A stretch of 64,000 bases of DNA from positions 875,795 to 939,794 of the forward strand of contig CP011806.1 in the NCBI GenBank assembly GCA_001664505.1. Reading direction: 5' to 3'. Shown piece by piece: positions 47,936 through 57,191 of this stretch (positions within the stretch are counted from its first letter, which is position 1; each line of letters opens with the position of its first letter). A program made the position numbers and the translations under genes. The notes below the pieces were generated by a model. That model had not been told where the DNA came from and did not search any database. It worked only from the letters and a program-made list of their open reading frames with translations. Source of the stretch: Acidobacteria bacterium Mor1 (GTDB lineage Bacteria > Acidobacteriota > Polarisedimenticolia > Polarisedimenticolales > Polarisedimenticolaceae).

Positions 47936-48158
47936 TGATCTCGAGCACGAAGCTCTTGTTCAGCCGGGCACCGGCGGTGGCCACGATCGTACGGATCGAG
48001 CGCGCCGTGCGTCCCTGCTTGCCGATCACCTTCCCGAGATCTTCCTCGGCCACCCGCAATTCGAGACGGGTCGAGTCGTCCTCCTCGGTCTCGGTCACCT
48101 CGACATCGTCGGGGTGATCGACCAGGGATTTCGCGATCAACTCGACCAGTTCCCTCAT
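47928..48158 (-). CDS. khpA: KH-domain RNA-binding protein KhpA
   Basis: 76 residues. A single KH domain with the GKVIGKQGRTARSIRTIV (GxxG loop) element. Small RNA chaperone usually paired with KhpB/Jag; placed between rpsP and rimM as in many bacteria. ATG 48158 overlaps the rpsP stop (TGATG); the upstream extension to 48233 lies in rpsP. The end overlaps rimM by eight bases. Confidence 0.92.
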   Translation of the reverse strand: MRELVELIAKSLVDHPDDVEVTETEEDDSTRLELRVAEEDLGKVIGKQGRTARSIRTIVATAGARLNKSFVLEIIE

Positions 48159-48403
48159 CAGGCGGTCTTCGGAGCGGCCTTGCCGATCAGGCTCTTGACC
48201 GTATCCGAGGGATGCGCACCCTTGCGGATCCACTCGTTGATCCGATCGACATCGAGCTCGACCCGCGCCGGTTCGGTCCCCGGGTCGTAGCAGCCGACAG
48301 TGTCCACGAAGCGACCGCGAGGGGTGCGCTGCGAGTCGGACACGACCACGCGGTAGAAGGGGGCCTTCTTGGAACCCATCCTTCTGAGACGAATCTTCAA
48401 CAC
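48158..48403 (-). CDS. rpsP: Ribosomal protein S16
   Basis: 81 residues. Small-subunit assembly protein. [39 protein letters not shown] is diagnostic. GTG 48403 is preferred: it gives the canonical MLKIRLRR start and lies nine bases from GGAGG; the ATG at 48412 abuts the same SD and adds three residues. The 65-base gap back to ffh contains a short GC-rich inverted repeat but no T-tract, so ffh-rpsP read-through is likely. Confidence 0.96.
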   Translation of the reverse strand: MLKIRLRRMGSKKAPFYRVVVSDSQRTPRGRFVDTVGCYDPGTEPARVELDVDRINEWIRKGAHPSDTVKSLIGKAAPKTA

Positions 48404-48477
48404 CTCAGTCATCCTCCGGGCATCACGCCCAAGCCGGTGCTCCCCCGGGGAACACCTCCGAAACGCGGAAATATAGC

Positions 48478-49821
48478 CTATTTGCGGAAAAACGGCAGCT
48501 TCCCACCGCCGCGGCGCCCCCCGCCCCGCTTTTTCTGGGTCTGGAGGGTCTTCATCATCTTCTTGATCTGGGCAAATTGCTTGAGCAAACGGTTGATTTC
48601 CTGGACCGATTGCCCGGATCCACGGGCCACCCGCTTCTTGCGCTTCCCGTTGAGAATCTGGGGGTACTGGCGCTCCTTGGGGGTCATCGAGTCGACGATG
48701 GCGATGACCCGGACCAGGGCGCCGGTGTCCAGATCGGCCTCCTTGACCGCCCCCATCCCCGGCAACATGCCCACCACGCTTGAGAGCGGCCCCATCTTGC
48801 GGACCATCTTGAGCTGGTCCCGGAAGTCCTCGAGGTCGAAGGTGTTCTTGCGGAGCTTCTGCTCGAGTTTGACCGCCTCTTTCTCGTCGATGGTCTCCTC
48901 GGCCTTTTCGATCAGGGAGATCACGTCTCCCATGCCGAGGATGCGGCTGACCAGACGGTCGGGGTGGAAGGTCTCGAAATCGTCGGGACGCTCGCCGGTA
49001 CCGACGAACTTGATCGGCACGCCGGTCACGTGGCGGATCGAGAGCGCCGCACCACCCCGGGAGTCACCGTCGAGCTTGGTCAACACCGCGCCGGTCAGAC
49101 CGAGCGCCTTGTGGAATTCGCCGGCGGAGCGCACGGCGTCCTGACCGGTCATCGAGTCGGCGACGAACAGGATCTCCTGAGGACCGAACTCCGCCTTGAG
49201 CCCGTCGAGCTCGGCCATCAACGTGTCGTCGATATGCAGGCGGCCGGCGGTATCGATCAACACCGTATCGAACCCGGACTTGCGCGCGGCGACCACCCCG
49301 TCCCTGGCGATCTCGAGGGGCGTGCGGCTGCCGTCGTGTTCGTACGCCTTGAGCCCGGCGGTCTCGGCCAGGCGCACCAACTGTTCGATCGCCGCCGGAC
49401 GATAGATGTCGGCGGGGATCAGGTAGGGGTAGCGCCCCTGCTTCTTCAGCAGCTTGCCGAGCTTGACGGTGCTGGTGGTCTTGCCCGAGCCCTGAAGGCC
49501 GACCATCATCACCACCGTCGGCGGCTTCGAAGCGAAGTCGAGCTTGGCGGCGCCTTCTCCACCGAGCAGCGTCAGCAATTCGTCGCGGACGATCTTGATG
49601 ACCTGCTGCCCCGGGCTCAGACTCTGCAGCACCTCCTGGCCGAGAGCCTGCTCGCGCACCTTGGAGAGCAGCTCCTTGACCACGGCGATGTTGACGTCCG
49701 CCTCGAGGAGCGCCATGCGGATCTCACGCAGGCTCTCCTTGAGCACGGCCTCGCTGACCCGGCCCTGGCCGCGGAGCTTCTTGAATACGCCCTGGAGGCG
49801 TTCCGAGAGATTGTCGAGCAA
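48478..49821 (-). CDS. ffh: Signal recognition particle protein Ffh
   Basis: 447 residues. SRP54 GTPase delivering nascent membrane and secreted proteins to FtsY. N domain [22 protein letters not shown]1 [24 protein letters not shown] (G3); [14 protein letters not shown] (G4 region); Met-rich M domain ([15 protein letters not shown], then [13 protein letters not shown] and [16 protein letters not shown]) that binds 4.5S RNA and signal sequences. TTG 49821 gives the standard N-terminus and has GGAG seven bases ahead; the longer frame to 49878 is not family-like. First gene of the ribosomal block. Confidence 0.97.
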   Translation of the reverse strand: MLDNLSERLQGVFKKLRGQGRVSEAVLKESLREIRMALLEADVNIAVVKELLSKVREQALGQEVLQSLSPGQQVIKIVRDELLTLLGGEGAAKLDFASKPPTVVMMVGLQGSGKTTSTVKLGKLLKKQGRYPYLIPADIYRPAAIEQLVRLAETAGLKAYEHDGSRTPLEIARDGVVAARKSGFDTVLIDTAGRLHIDDTLMAELDGLKAEFGPQEILFVADSMTGQDAVRSAGEFHKALGLTGAVLTKLDGDSRGGAALSIRHVTGVPIKFVGTGERPDDFETFHPDRLVSRILGMGDVISLIEKAEETIDEKEAVKLEQKLRKNTFDLEDFRDQLKMVRKMGPLSSVVGMLPGMGAVKEADLDTGALVRVIAIVDSMTPKERQYPQILNGKRKKRVARGSGQSVQEINRLLKQFAQIKKMMKTLQTQKKRGGGRRGGGKLPFFRK

Positions 49822-49889
49822 GGTTGCGCTCCGCGAGGGATCATCGGGCACGGGGGCTACAGCGGCGTAGCTCCGCAAACAAAGTCGCG

Positions 49890-49895
49890 ATTATA
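49890..49895 (-). promoter_or_regulatory. -10 box of the ffh-rpsP operon
   Basis: Perfect TATAAT on the minus strand, 69 bases before the ffh start, in the 137-base gap after ribBA. The -35 (CTGGAC, 18-base spacer) is weak. Confidence 0.5.
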
Positions 49896-49958
49896 CAAAG
49901 GGTTAGAGGGAGCGTCCAGGGGCGCTCGTGAGACCGTGGGTAACCGCCGGACCGGGCC

Positions 49959-51188
49959 TCAGACCTCCTTGAGGAGGTGCCCCATCTTGTCCTTCTTGGT
50001 CTTCAGGTAGTCCCGGTTTTCGTCCACCGCCGGAAGCTCCAGGGGCACCCGCTCGACCAGTTCCAGCCCGTAGCCGTCCAGGGCCACGTACTTGAGCATG
50101 TTGTTGGTCAGGAGGCGCAGCCGGCGAATCCCCAGATCGTAGAGGATCTGCGCCCCGACGCCGTAGTCCCGGTGATCCGCCTTGAAGCCGAGGCTGAGGT
50201 TGGCCTCCACCGTATCCTGATTCTCGTCATCCTGGAGTTCGTAGGCCCGCAGCTTGTTGGCCAGCCCGATCCCCCGCCCCTCTTGCCTGAGGTAGAGAAT
50301 CACGCCCTTGCCTTCGGCGGAGATCAGTTCCATCGCCCGCTGGAGTTGTGGGCCGCAATCGCAGCGCAGGGAGCCGAACACGTCGCCGGTCAGGCATTCG
50401 GAGTGCACCCGCACCAGGGTCGGTTCATCCGCCGTGGGTTCCCCCTTCACCAGGGCGACGTGGGTGCGGTTCTCGAGTTCGGTGTGGAACGCGTGGATCT
50501 TCCACTCCCCGACCGCGGTGGGAAGGTCCGGCGAGGCGACCCGTTCCACCAGCCGCTCGGTGCCCATGCGATAGCGGATCAGGTCGGCGATGGCGAGCAT
50601 GCGCAGACCGTGGGCCTTGGCGAATTCGATCAGGTCGGGAACCCGCGCCATGGTGCCGTCGGGGTTCATGATCTCGCAGACCACGGCCGCAGGCTTCAGA
50701 CCCGCCATGCGGCAGAGGTCGACCGACGCCTCGGTGTGACCGGCCCGCTTCAGCACACCGCCCGGCGTTGCCCGCAACGGGAAGATGTGTCCGGGACGGG
50801 CCAGGTCGTCGGGGCGCGTGTTCTCGTCGACCGCCATGCGAATCGTCTGGGCGCGGTCCGCTGCGGAGATCCCGGTGGTGATGTCGTTGCGCGCCTCGAT
50901 GGAAACACAGAAAGCGGTGCCGCGGCGGGCGGTGTTGTCCTGGACCATGAGAGGGATCTGCAGCGCATCGAGACGCTCGGGGGTCAACGGCATGCAGATC
51001 AGTCCGCGGCAGTGGGTCGCCATGAAGTTGACCATGTCGGCGGTGACGTGCTCGGCGGCGAAGACGACATCCCCTTCGTTCTCCCGATCCTCGTCGTCGA
51101 CGACGATCACCATCTTGCCCGCAGCAAGGTCGGCGAGGGCGTCCTCCACCTTGTCGAAGGCGGCTTCCGAAGGCTTGTTCTCGCTCAT
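49959..51188 (-). CDS. ribBA: Bifunctional DHBP synthase / GTP cyclohydrolase II
   Basis: 409 residues. RibB (about 1-205) makes 3,4-dihydroxy-2-butanone 4-phosphate (DDEDRENEGDVVFAAEHV, THCRGLICMPL, HTEASVDLCRMAG); RibA (about 210-405) opens GTP (RVHSECLTGDVFGSLRCDCGPQL with zinc cysteines, LRQEGRGIGLANKL, LLTNN, GYGLELVERVPL). Both early branches of riboflavin synthesis in one chain, as in many bacteria. TGATG overlap with ribE. No RFN riboswitch is apparent upstream of the rib genes. Confidence 0.97.
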   Translation of the reverse strand: MSENKPSEAAFDKVEDALADLAAGKMVIVVDDEDRENEGDVVFAAEHVTADMVNFMATHCRGLICMPLTPERLDALQIPLMVQDNTARRGTAFCVSIEARNDITTGISAADRAQTIRMAVDENTRPDDLARPGHIFPLRATPGGVLKRAGHTEASVDLCRMAGLKPAAVVCEIMNPDGTMARVPDLIEFAKAHGLRMLAIADLIRYRMGTERLVERVASPDLPTAVGEWKIHAFHTELENRTHVALVKGEPTADEPTLVRVHSECLTGDVFGSLRCDCGPQLQRAMELISAEGKGVILYLRQEGRGIGLANKLRAYELQDDENQDTVEANLSLGFKADHRDYGVGAQILYDLGIRRLRLLTNNMLKYVALDGYGLELVERVPLELPAVDENRDYLKTKKDKMGHLLKEV

Positions 51189-51784
51189 CAGCGTCCCCTC
51201 TCGGACAGCAGGTTTTCCATGTAGCGCGCCAGCAAGTCGACCTCGACGTTGACCGGGTTTCCCGGCTTGAGGTCGCCGAGGGTGGTCCGGGCCAGGGTCT
51301 CCGGAATCAGCGCCACCTCGAATCCGTAGGGACCGACCGCCGAGACCGTCAGCGAAACGCCCTGGAGCGTGACCGAACCCTTTGGAGCCAGATAGGGGCG
51401 CAACTCACGACTCGATCTTACCCGGAGACGCCAATCGTCTCCACGGCTGCGCACCTCCGCCACCGGGCAGGTACCGTCGACGTGACCCTGGACAAGGTGC
51501 CCGCCGAGACGATCTCCCAGGCGCAGGGAGCGCTCGAGATTGACCCGGGACCCGGCCCGCAGGCCGCCGAGAGTCGTCTTGTCCAGCGTCTCCTGGACGG
51601 CGTCCGCGGAAAAAGAATCCTCACCGATCGCCGTCACCGTCAGACACGCGCCGTCGACCGCGATGCTCTCGCCGAGCACCAGTTCGGCCACCGGCAGGTC
51701 CGAAACCACCGTCAGGCGTTTCGACCCACGGCCGGGACGCACCTCGCGAACCTTGCCCACGGTCTCGATCAATCCGGTGAACAT
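51188..51784 (-). CDS. ribE: Riboflavin synthase (alpha chain)
   Basis: 198 residues. Converts two 6,7-dimethyl-8-ribityllumazine molecules to riboflavin. Two tandem beta-barrel lumazine-binding domains: MFTGLIETVG opening, GACLTVTAIGEDSF and HLVQGHVDGTCPV in the first, and GVSLTVSAVGPYGFEVALIPETLARTTL in the second. Lies three bases after ribD and overlaps ribBA. Lumazine synthase (ribH) is not in this window. Confidence 0.96.
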   Translation of the reverse strand: MFTGLIETVGKVREVRPGRGSKRLTVVSDLPVAELVLGESIAVDGACLTVTAIGEDSFSADAVQETLDKTTLGGLRAGSRVNLERSLRLGDRLGGHLVQGHVDGTCPVAEVRSRGDDWRLRVRSSRELRPYLAPKGSVTLQGVSLTVSAVGPYGFEVALIPETLARTTLGDLKPGNPVNVEVDLLARYMENLLSERGR

Positions 51785-51786
51785 CG

Positions 51787-52911
51787 CTACTCCTCGCCCT
51801 GGACCAACCGCCCGAGGGTCAAGAGATCCGGCCCCAGTGCAATGCGCCGGGTATCGGTCATGCGCCAGCCCGCGGCCGGACGGGAAACGGCCTGGCCGTC
51901 AACCAGCGGAGTCCCCCCGTCGCTGCCGATCAGAAGCGGCGCCTGGAACAGCGCCATCCGATCGGCCAGCCCCGCCTCGAGAAACCGCGCGACGGTCGCG
52001 CCGCCGCCCTCGACGAGCACCGACATCACCTGACGGGACAGCAGGTCCTCGAGCAGGCGGCGCAGATCCAACCCGTCTCCCGCTGCGGGCAACCCGATGA
52101 CCGTGGCCAGGCCCTCGAAACGCTCCCGCCCGGTCTCCACTTCGGACTCCCGGGTGTAGAGCAAGACGGGGGCCGCCGATTCTCCCTGAAACAACTTCGC
52201 CCGGGGATCGAGATCCAGACGCGGCGCGATCACGGCGCGCAGGCGATGCGCTTCGACCCCGGGAAGGCGGACGGTCAAACTCGGGTCGTCGGCGCGCACC
52301 GTACCGGCGCCGACCAGCACGGCGTCGTGGCGCATGCGAAGACGATGGGCGAACGCCCGGGCCAACGGGCCGGTGATCCACTGGGAAACACCGGCTTGCG
52401 CGGAAAGCATGCCGTCGAGCGATGCCCCCGCTTTGAGCGTGACCAACGGCCGGCCCTTCTCATGGGCCAGGCAGAACGCCTCGTTCAAGCGGCGGGCTTC
52501 CTCCTCGAGCAGTCCGACCTCGACCTCGATCCCGGCGTCGCGCAACCGCTGAAAACCACGGCCGTCGACCCGGGGATTCGGATCGACCATCGAGGCGACG
52601 ACCCGGCGCACTCCGCTCTCGATCAGATGATCGGCGCAGGGAGGAGTGCGGCCGTGGTGCGCGCAGGGTTCGAGGTTGACGTAGGCGGTCGCGCCCCGGG
52701 CCCGCTCCCCCGCCTGGGCCAATGCGGCCGCCTCGGCGTGGGGCGAACCGGGCGCCCGATGAAATCCGGCGCCGACCACCTCGCCTGCGGCGTTTACGAT
52801 CACGCAACCGACCCGCGGATTGGGACTGGTGGTTCCCTCGGCGATGGCGGCGAGGGCATGGGCTTGCTCCATGAAGCCCAGGTCGTCACCGGCGGAGCGA
52901 GGATCGGCCAA
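51787..52911 (-). CDS. ribD: Bifunctional riboflavin deaminase/reductase RibD
   Basis: 374 residues. The N-terminal cytidine-deaminase-like zinc domain (SPNPRVGCVIV, GSPHAEAAAL, EPCAHHGRTPPCADHLI) and C-terminal NADPH-dependent reductase (about 145-370; TLKAGASLDGMLS, VGAGTVRADDPSLTVR, LVEGGGATVARFLEAGLAD) perform the second and third steps of riboflavin synthesis. The start is taken as TTG 52911, six bases past the ftsY stop; an ATG at 52872 would trim 13 residues. First rib gene of the cluster. Confidence 0.95.
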   Translation of the reverse strand: MADPRSAGDDLGFMEQAHALAAIAEGTTSPNPRVGCVIVNAAGEVVGAGFHRAPGSPHAEAAALAQAGERARGATAYVNLEPCAHHGRTPPCADHLIESGVRRVVASMVDPNPRVDGRGFQRLRDAGIEVEVGLLEEEARRLNEAFCLAHEKGRPLVTLKAGASLDGMLSAQAGVSQWITGPLARAFAHRLRMRHDAVLVGAGTVRADDPSLTVRLPGVEAHRLRAVIAPRLDLDPRAKLFQGESAAPVLLYTRESEVETGRERFEGLATVIGLPAAGDGLDLRRLLEDLLSRQVMSVLVEGGGATVARFLEAGLADRMALFQAPLLIGSDGGTPLVDGQAVSRPAAGWRMTDTRRIALGPDLLTLGRLVQGEE

Positions 52912-52917
52912 TGCGCG

Positions 52918-53829
52918 CTACCCCAGAAGACTGTCGACGAAACCGGGACGATCGAACTCCAACAGATCGTCCACCTGCTCGCCGACTCCGACGTAGCGAA
53001 TCGGCACGCCGAGCTCCCGGTGGATGCTCAGCGCCACCCCGCCCTTGGCGGTCCCGTCGAGCTTGGTCAGCACCACGCCGGTCAACGCCGCGGCGCGGCT
53101 GAACTCCTTGGCCTGGGTCAACCCGTTCTGCCCTGTAGTCGCGTCGACGACCAGCAGCACATCGTGGGGGGCGTCGGGAATGACCCGCGCCGCCACCCGG
53201 GCGAGCTTCCCCAGCTCGTTCATCAGGTTGCTCTTGGTGTGCAGCCGCCCCGCGGTATCGACCAGCACCAGATCGTTACCCCGGGCCTTGGCCGCCTCCA
53301 GCGCATCGAACACCACCGACGAAGGGTCGGCGCCATGGTCCCGTTTGACCAGATCGACATCCGCCCGGGTGGCCCAGGTTTCGAGTTGCTCGATGGCGGC
53401 GGTACGGAAGGTATCGGCGGCGACGACCATCACCTTGCGCCCCGCCGCGCGATGACGGGCGGCGAGCTTGCCCACCGAGGTGGTCTTGCCTCCGCCGTTG
53501 ATCCCGACGACGAAACAGACCCGCGGCCCCGAAGGCGGGCCGGCGGGCTCCGGCACATCGGGAAGGCCGTTCATCAGCACGTCCTTGATGATCGAACGCA
53601 GGCCCTCGCCGTCGACCGCTTCCTTGCGGGCACGAGTACGCACCTCGTCGAGAACCTGCTCGGTCAGCAGCGGGCCGATATCTGCGGAGAGCATCGCCGC
53701 TTCGAGATCTTCGAGAGACTCCTCGTCGATCTTCTTGCGGCCGAGCATCGACTGGAACCCGGTGGAGATGCTCTCACGGGTTCGGCTGAGGCCCTGGGCC
53801 AGTTTCTTGCGGAGAGATGCGAAAGCCAT
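52918..53829 (-). CDS. ftsY: SRP receptor FtsY
   Basis: 303 residues. SRP receptor GTPase, membrane partner of Ffh. No acidic A domain: it starts directly in the NG domain (FASLRKKLAQGLSRTRESIS), so membrane association would rely on the amphipathic start. G1 VGINGGGKTTSVGKLA, DTAGRLHTKSNLMNEL, VLTKLDGTAKGGVALS and PIRYVGVGEQVDDLLEF. Separated from the ffh gene by the rib genes; it follows a TPR lipoprotein by 40 bases. Confidence 0.96.
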   Translation of the reverse strand: MAFASLRKKLAQGLSRTRESISTGFQSMLGRKKIDEESLEDLEAAMLSADIGPLLTEQVLDEVRTRARKEAVDGEGLRSIIKDVLMNGLPDVPEPAGPPSGPRVCFVVGINGGGKTTSVGKLAARHRAAGRKVMVVAADTFRTAAIEQLETWATRADVDLVKRDHGADPSSVVFDALEAAKARGNDLVLVDTAGRLHTKSNLMNELGKLARVAARVIPDAPHDVLLVVDATTGQNGLTQAKEFSRAAALTGVVLTKLDGTAKGGVALSIHRELGVPIRYVGVGEQVDDLLEFDRPGFVDSLLG

Positions 53830-53869
53830 GGTGCTCGTCGTCCGTTCGTGCGGCGTGGCCGCGGGGGTC

Positions 53870-54679
53870 CTAGTGAAGTCCCTCGATCAAGGTATCCGAC
53901 TGGGCGCAGGCGGGGCTGCCCGGGGCGATATCGCAAACCCGGCGCAGCTCTTCGCGCGCCTGCGACTGGCGGGACAACCGCAGCAACGCCGTCCCGAAAC
54001 GGAGATGGTACTCGGCTCGCATCGCCGCTGCCTTCAAGCCCTCGGCGTAGCCGGGACGGGCCACCTCGTACTCACGGGCCGCCTCTTCCAGCCGGTTGGT
54101 CCGATCGAGAACCGAGGCCAGCTCGTAGTGGGCGTCGTAGTACTTGGGATCGATCTCCACCGCCTTACGGAACGCCTCCACCGCCTCCTGGGCCCGGCCC
54201 TGGGAGGAGTAGACGATCCCCAGATTGAGATAGACCTTCTCGGGCGTCGGGTATGCGCGGTCGGCCAACGCCTTCTGGAATGCTTCGATGGCCTGATCGT
54301 TCTTGCCCTGCTCGTGGTGCACGAGCCCGAGGGTGTTGTACGCATCGGTCAGGTAGGGATCGGCCTCCAGGGCCTTGCCCAGAGCTGCCTCGGCCTCGGC
54401 ATGGCGGCCCGCGATCAACGCGACCTGTCCGTAGTAGCTGTAGACGCTGGCGTTCTGCGGATCGATCTCCGCCGCCTTGTCCAGCACGGTCAACGCGTCA
54501 GGCAACCTGCCTGCGTTGACCAGGGACTGGGCTTCCCGCACCAGATTGCCGACCCGGGTCGCCAGATCCAGTTGCGGCTCCGATTTCTTGGCGGCCCGAC
54601 CACCACCACAGGCGGCAGCGGTCAGAACCAGACAGATCAAAAGGGCCAGTGCCGCGGCGCGACGGATCCCGTAGCTCAC
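53870..54679 (-). CDS. TPR lipoprotein (PilF/PilW-like)
   Basis: 269 residues. Lipobox CLVLTAAACGG. Six TPR units (about 45-225; VYSYYGQVALIAGRHAEAEAAL, AYNTLGLVHHEQGKNDQAIEAF, VYLNLGIVYSSQGRAQEAVEAF and others), with the Cys pair VCDIAPGSPAC near the C-terminus. Layout matches type IV pilus lipoproteins PilF/PilW, but no other pilus gene is nearby, so this is only fold-level. GTG 54679 is chosen with GGGGAGG six bases upstream; the TTG at 54685 abuts the SD. Confidence 0.75.
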   Translation of the reverse strand: MSYGIRRAAALALLICLVLTAAACGGGRAAKKSEPQLDLATRVGNLVREAQSLVNAGRLPDALTVLDKAAEIDPQNASVYSYYGQVALIAGRHAEAEAALGKALEADPYLTDAYNTLGLVHHEQGKNDQAIEAFQKALADRAYPTPEKVYLNLGIVYSSQGRAQEAVEAFRKAVEIDPKYYDAHYELASVLDRTNRLEEAAREYEVARPGYAEGLKAAAMRAEYHLRFGTALLRLSRQSQAREELRRVCDIAPGSPACAQSDTLIEGLH

Positions 54680-54759
54680 GTCCAACCTCCCCGGCCGCGG
54701 GAGGGTGTCCGGGATGGAGCGCCCCTCGCGACCGATTTCAGACTAACAGATGACCGGCC

Positions 54760-55545
54760 TCAGCCGCGGCCGAACAACCGCGAGAACAGAGAGGGCTTGG
54801 ACCGGGCGCGCTTCAACTCGGGAAGGTCCGGTTCGTTGCCCTCTACGAAGGCCTTGGGCGCCGAGGTCACCATCGCCTGGGCGTATTCCTCGCCGACGAT
54901 CTCGGCTGCGGTCAGCATCGCCTCCCGCATCAACGGCGGGCGCCCCCGGATATTGTGGGCGTCGGAAGCGATCACGTGTACCAGGCCCTTTTCCAGCAGC
55001 TCCCGGGAGTACTCGGCCGCCTCGCGACCGAAGGTCCCGAGGATGCTGCCGGTGGTGATCTGCCCCCAGGAACCCAGCCGCACCACCTCTTCGTAGCGCT
55101 TCGGATCGTCCTGGAAATATCGGATCCGCTCCGGATGAGCAAACAGCGGAATGATGCCGGCAAGCTTGAGCTGGAAGATCACGTTCTCCAGGTCGACGGG
55201 GTACTGGCTGAGGGACAGCTCGAGCAGCAACGTCTTGCCGTTGTTGGCCAGGGTCGTCGCCCTGCCGTCTGCGATCCGGTCGACCAGGTCGGGACAGAGA
55301 TGGACCTCGGCACCCGGAAGCAGATCGATGCCCACCTCCTCGGCCTTGAACCGCTCCCGCACCTTCTCCACCAGTTCGAGGATCCCCGGCCGCTCGTTGA
55401 CGTAGAACCCTTCGCGGTAGTGCGGCGTGGCGACGATGGTCTTGACGCCGTCTCGTTCCGCCATCCGGCCGAACTCGACGCACTCCTCCATGTCGTTCAC
55501 CCCGTCGTCGATGCCCGGGAGGATGTGGGTGTGCAGGTCGATCAT
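54760..55545 (-). CDS. PHP-domain tyrosine phosphatase (CpsB/YwqE-like)
   Basis: 261 residues. PHP metal-dependent fold with four histidine motifs: IDLHTHILPGIDDG, IVATPHYREGFY, PLFAHPERIRYF and VHVIASDAHNIRG. In known members it dephosphorylates the capsule/exopolysaccharide tyrosine kinase. No kinase or capsule gene is in the window, so the partner is unknown. Tail (residues 240-261) is basic. ATG overlaps the gpsA stop (ATGA). Confidence 0.85.
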   Translation of the reverse strand: MIDLHTHILPGIDDGVNDMEECVEFGRMAERDGVKTIVATPHYREGFYVNERPGILELVEKVRERFKAEEVGIDLLPGAEVHLCPDLVDRIADGRATTLANNGKTLLLELSLSQYPVDLENVIFQLKLAGIIPLFAHPERIRYFQDDPKRYEEVVRLGSWGQITTGSILGTFGREAAEYSRELLEKGLVHVIASDAHNIRGRPPLMREAMLTAAEIVGEEYAQAMVTSAPKAFVEGNEPDLPELKRARSKPSLFSRLFGRG

Positions 55546-56558
55546 GAACGTTCGCCCTCTTCCCGCCGCAGGGGACGGGTCATCAACCGGTGGATCGCCT
55601 CGCGGGGTGAACCGTCCTCGTAGAGAAGCCGGTAGACCTCTTCCACGATCGGCATGTCGACACCCGACCTGTGGGCCAGAGCGCGAGCGGACTGGGTGGT
55701 CGCCACCCCTTCGGCCACCGAGCGGCTGGCGGCCACGATATCCTGGAGCCGTTCGCCGCCGGCGAGCCGCTGGCCCAGCTTGCGGTTGCGCGACAACTCC
55801 CCGGTGCAGGTCAGCACCAGATCGCCGAGTCCCGCGAGGCCGCTGAAGGTCGCCGCCTTGCCGCCGAGCGCCTCTCCGAGCCGCCCCATCTCGACCAGGC
55901 CCCGGGTGATCAACGCCGCCAGACTATTGTGCCCCATGCCCAGCCCGTCGATCACGCCGGCGGCGATCGCCATCACGTTCTTGAGCGAGGCGGCCACCTG
56001 GACGCCGGTGGGGTCGTCGTTGGTGTAGAGCCGAAAGGTATCCGACGAGAGCATGCCCTGAATCTGGGTCGCCAACGGCTCGTCGGTCGAGGCCACTACC
56101 AGGGCGGTCGGATGCCCCGCCACGACCTCGGCGGCGAAGGTCGGCCCCGAGATCACGGCCAGCGGATGCTGCTCCCCGAGCGCCTCGCGGGCGACGGTCA
56201 GCGGGAGCGCACCGCTCCCCTCCTCGATGCCCTTGGCCGCGACCGCGACCGGTACGCCGGAGGCCAGCGCCGGAGCCGCCTGTTCAAGGGTCCGGCGGGC
56301 AAATTGAGCGGGAATCGCCGAGATGGCCAACGCCGCGTCCTCGAGACACTGGGCCAGGTCACCGCTCGGGGTCACCTCCGGAGGAATCTCGTTGCCGGGC
56401 AGATAGACCGGATTGTCCCGGCGCTCCAGCATGCGCTGTACGAGTTCCGGTTCCCGCATCCACAGATGGACACCGAACCCGGCCCGCGCGGCCTGGACCG
56501 CCAGGGCGGTCCCCCACGCACCTCCCCCGACCACTGCGACTTTCTGGCCCAAGAACAC
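55542..56558 (-). CDS. gpsA: NAD(P)-dependent glycerol-3-phosphate dehydrogenase
   Basis: 338 residues. Makes sn-glycerol-3-phosphate for phospholipid synthesis. Dinucleotide motif VAVVGGGAWGTALAVQAA; LWMREPELV; AAKGIEEGS; ISGPTFAAEVVAGHPTALVVAS; SLKNVMAIAAGVIDGLGMGHNSLAALITRGLVEM with catalytic Lys; GLGDLVLTCTGELSRNRKLG. GTG 56558 begins just before the nucleotide-binding strand. Follows thpR by 39 bases and is coupled to the PHP phosphatase. Confidence 0.96.
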   Translation of the reverse strand: MFLGQKVAVVGGGAWGTALAVQAARAGFGVHLWMREPELVQRMLERRDNPVYLPGNEIPPEVTPSGDLAQCLEDAALAISAIPAQFARRTLEQAAPALASGVPVAVAAKGIEEGSGALPLTVAREALGEQHPLAVISGPTFAAEVVAGHPTALVVASTDEPLATQIQGMLSSDTFRLYTNDDPTGVQVAASLKNVMAIAAGVIDGLGMGHNSLAALITRGLVEMGRLGEALGGKAATFSGLAGLGDLVLTCTGELSRNRKLGQRLAGGERLQDIVAASRSVAEGVATTQSARALAHRSGVDMPIVEEVYRLLYEDGSPREAIHRLMTRPLRREEGERS

Positions 56559-56597
56559 TCCAGCGGCCCACGGGTTCCGAGCGGGCCGGACGGCATG

Positions 56598-57185
56598 TTA
56601 TCCCGCCTGAGGCCCGGGGGCATCCATCCCCGCCAGCGGCCATTGCTCCAGAGCCTCGTATCGGGCCCCGGCCGCTCCCAGGTGGCTGCGGAACAGCACC
56701 ACCCGGGACACCCGGAAACGCTCTCTACCTTCAGCACCGGCCCCACCGGCGGCATCGGGTGGCACCGCGGGCCGCTGCCCCCGAACCGCCCGCGCCAGGG
56801 TCACGTGGGGGCGGAAGGGCCGATCCTCGGCGGGAAATCCGGCCGATCGTACGGCTCGCTCCACCTCCCGGGCCAGCGGAAGGAGCCAGTCAGCCGGTTC
56901 CTGGCGTAGCCCGCACCAGAGCACCCGGGGGCGGCGCGGCCCGGGAAATACCCCCAGATCCGACAGCCCGAGGCGTCCGCCCGGAAGCGAGGAGACGGCC
57001 GCTGCGCAGGCGGAAAAAAGCGGCCGACGCTGCGCGGCCGAGACCTCGCCGAGGAACCTCAAGGTGAGATGGAGATTGCGCGACGGAACGAAGCGCCAGC
57101 CACGCCGGCCCCGCAGTTCCGCCACCCGGCGTTCGAGCTCCCGCCGAGCGGAAGCGGGCAACTCGATGGCGATGAACAGCCGCAC
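56598..57185 (-). CDS. thpR: RNA 2',3'-cyclic phosphodiesterase
   Basis: 195 residues. 2H phosphoesterase of the LigT/ThpR group with both catalytic HxTL motifs: NLHLTLRFLGEV and FRPHVTLARAV. The start MRLFIAIELP is typical. Six bases after the cinA stop. The biological role of this enzyme is generally unclear (RNA end processing). Confidence 0.93.
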   Translation of the reverse strand: MRLFIAIELPASARRELERRVAELRGRRGWRFVPSRNLHLTLRFLGEVSAAQRRPLFSACAAAVSSLPGGRLGLSDLGVFPGPRRPRVLWCGLRQEPADWLLPLAREVERAVRSAGFPAEDRPFRPHVTLARAVRGQRPAVPPDAAGGAGAEGRERFRVSRVVLFRSHLGAAGARYEALEQWPLAGMDAPGPQAG

Positions 57186-57191
57186 CGCCGT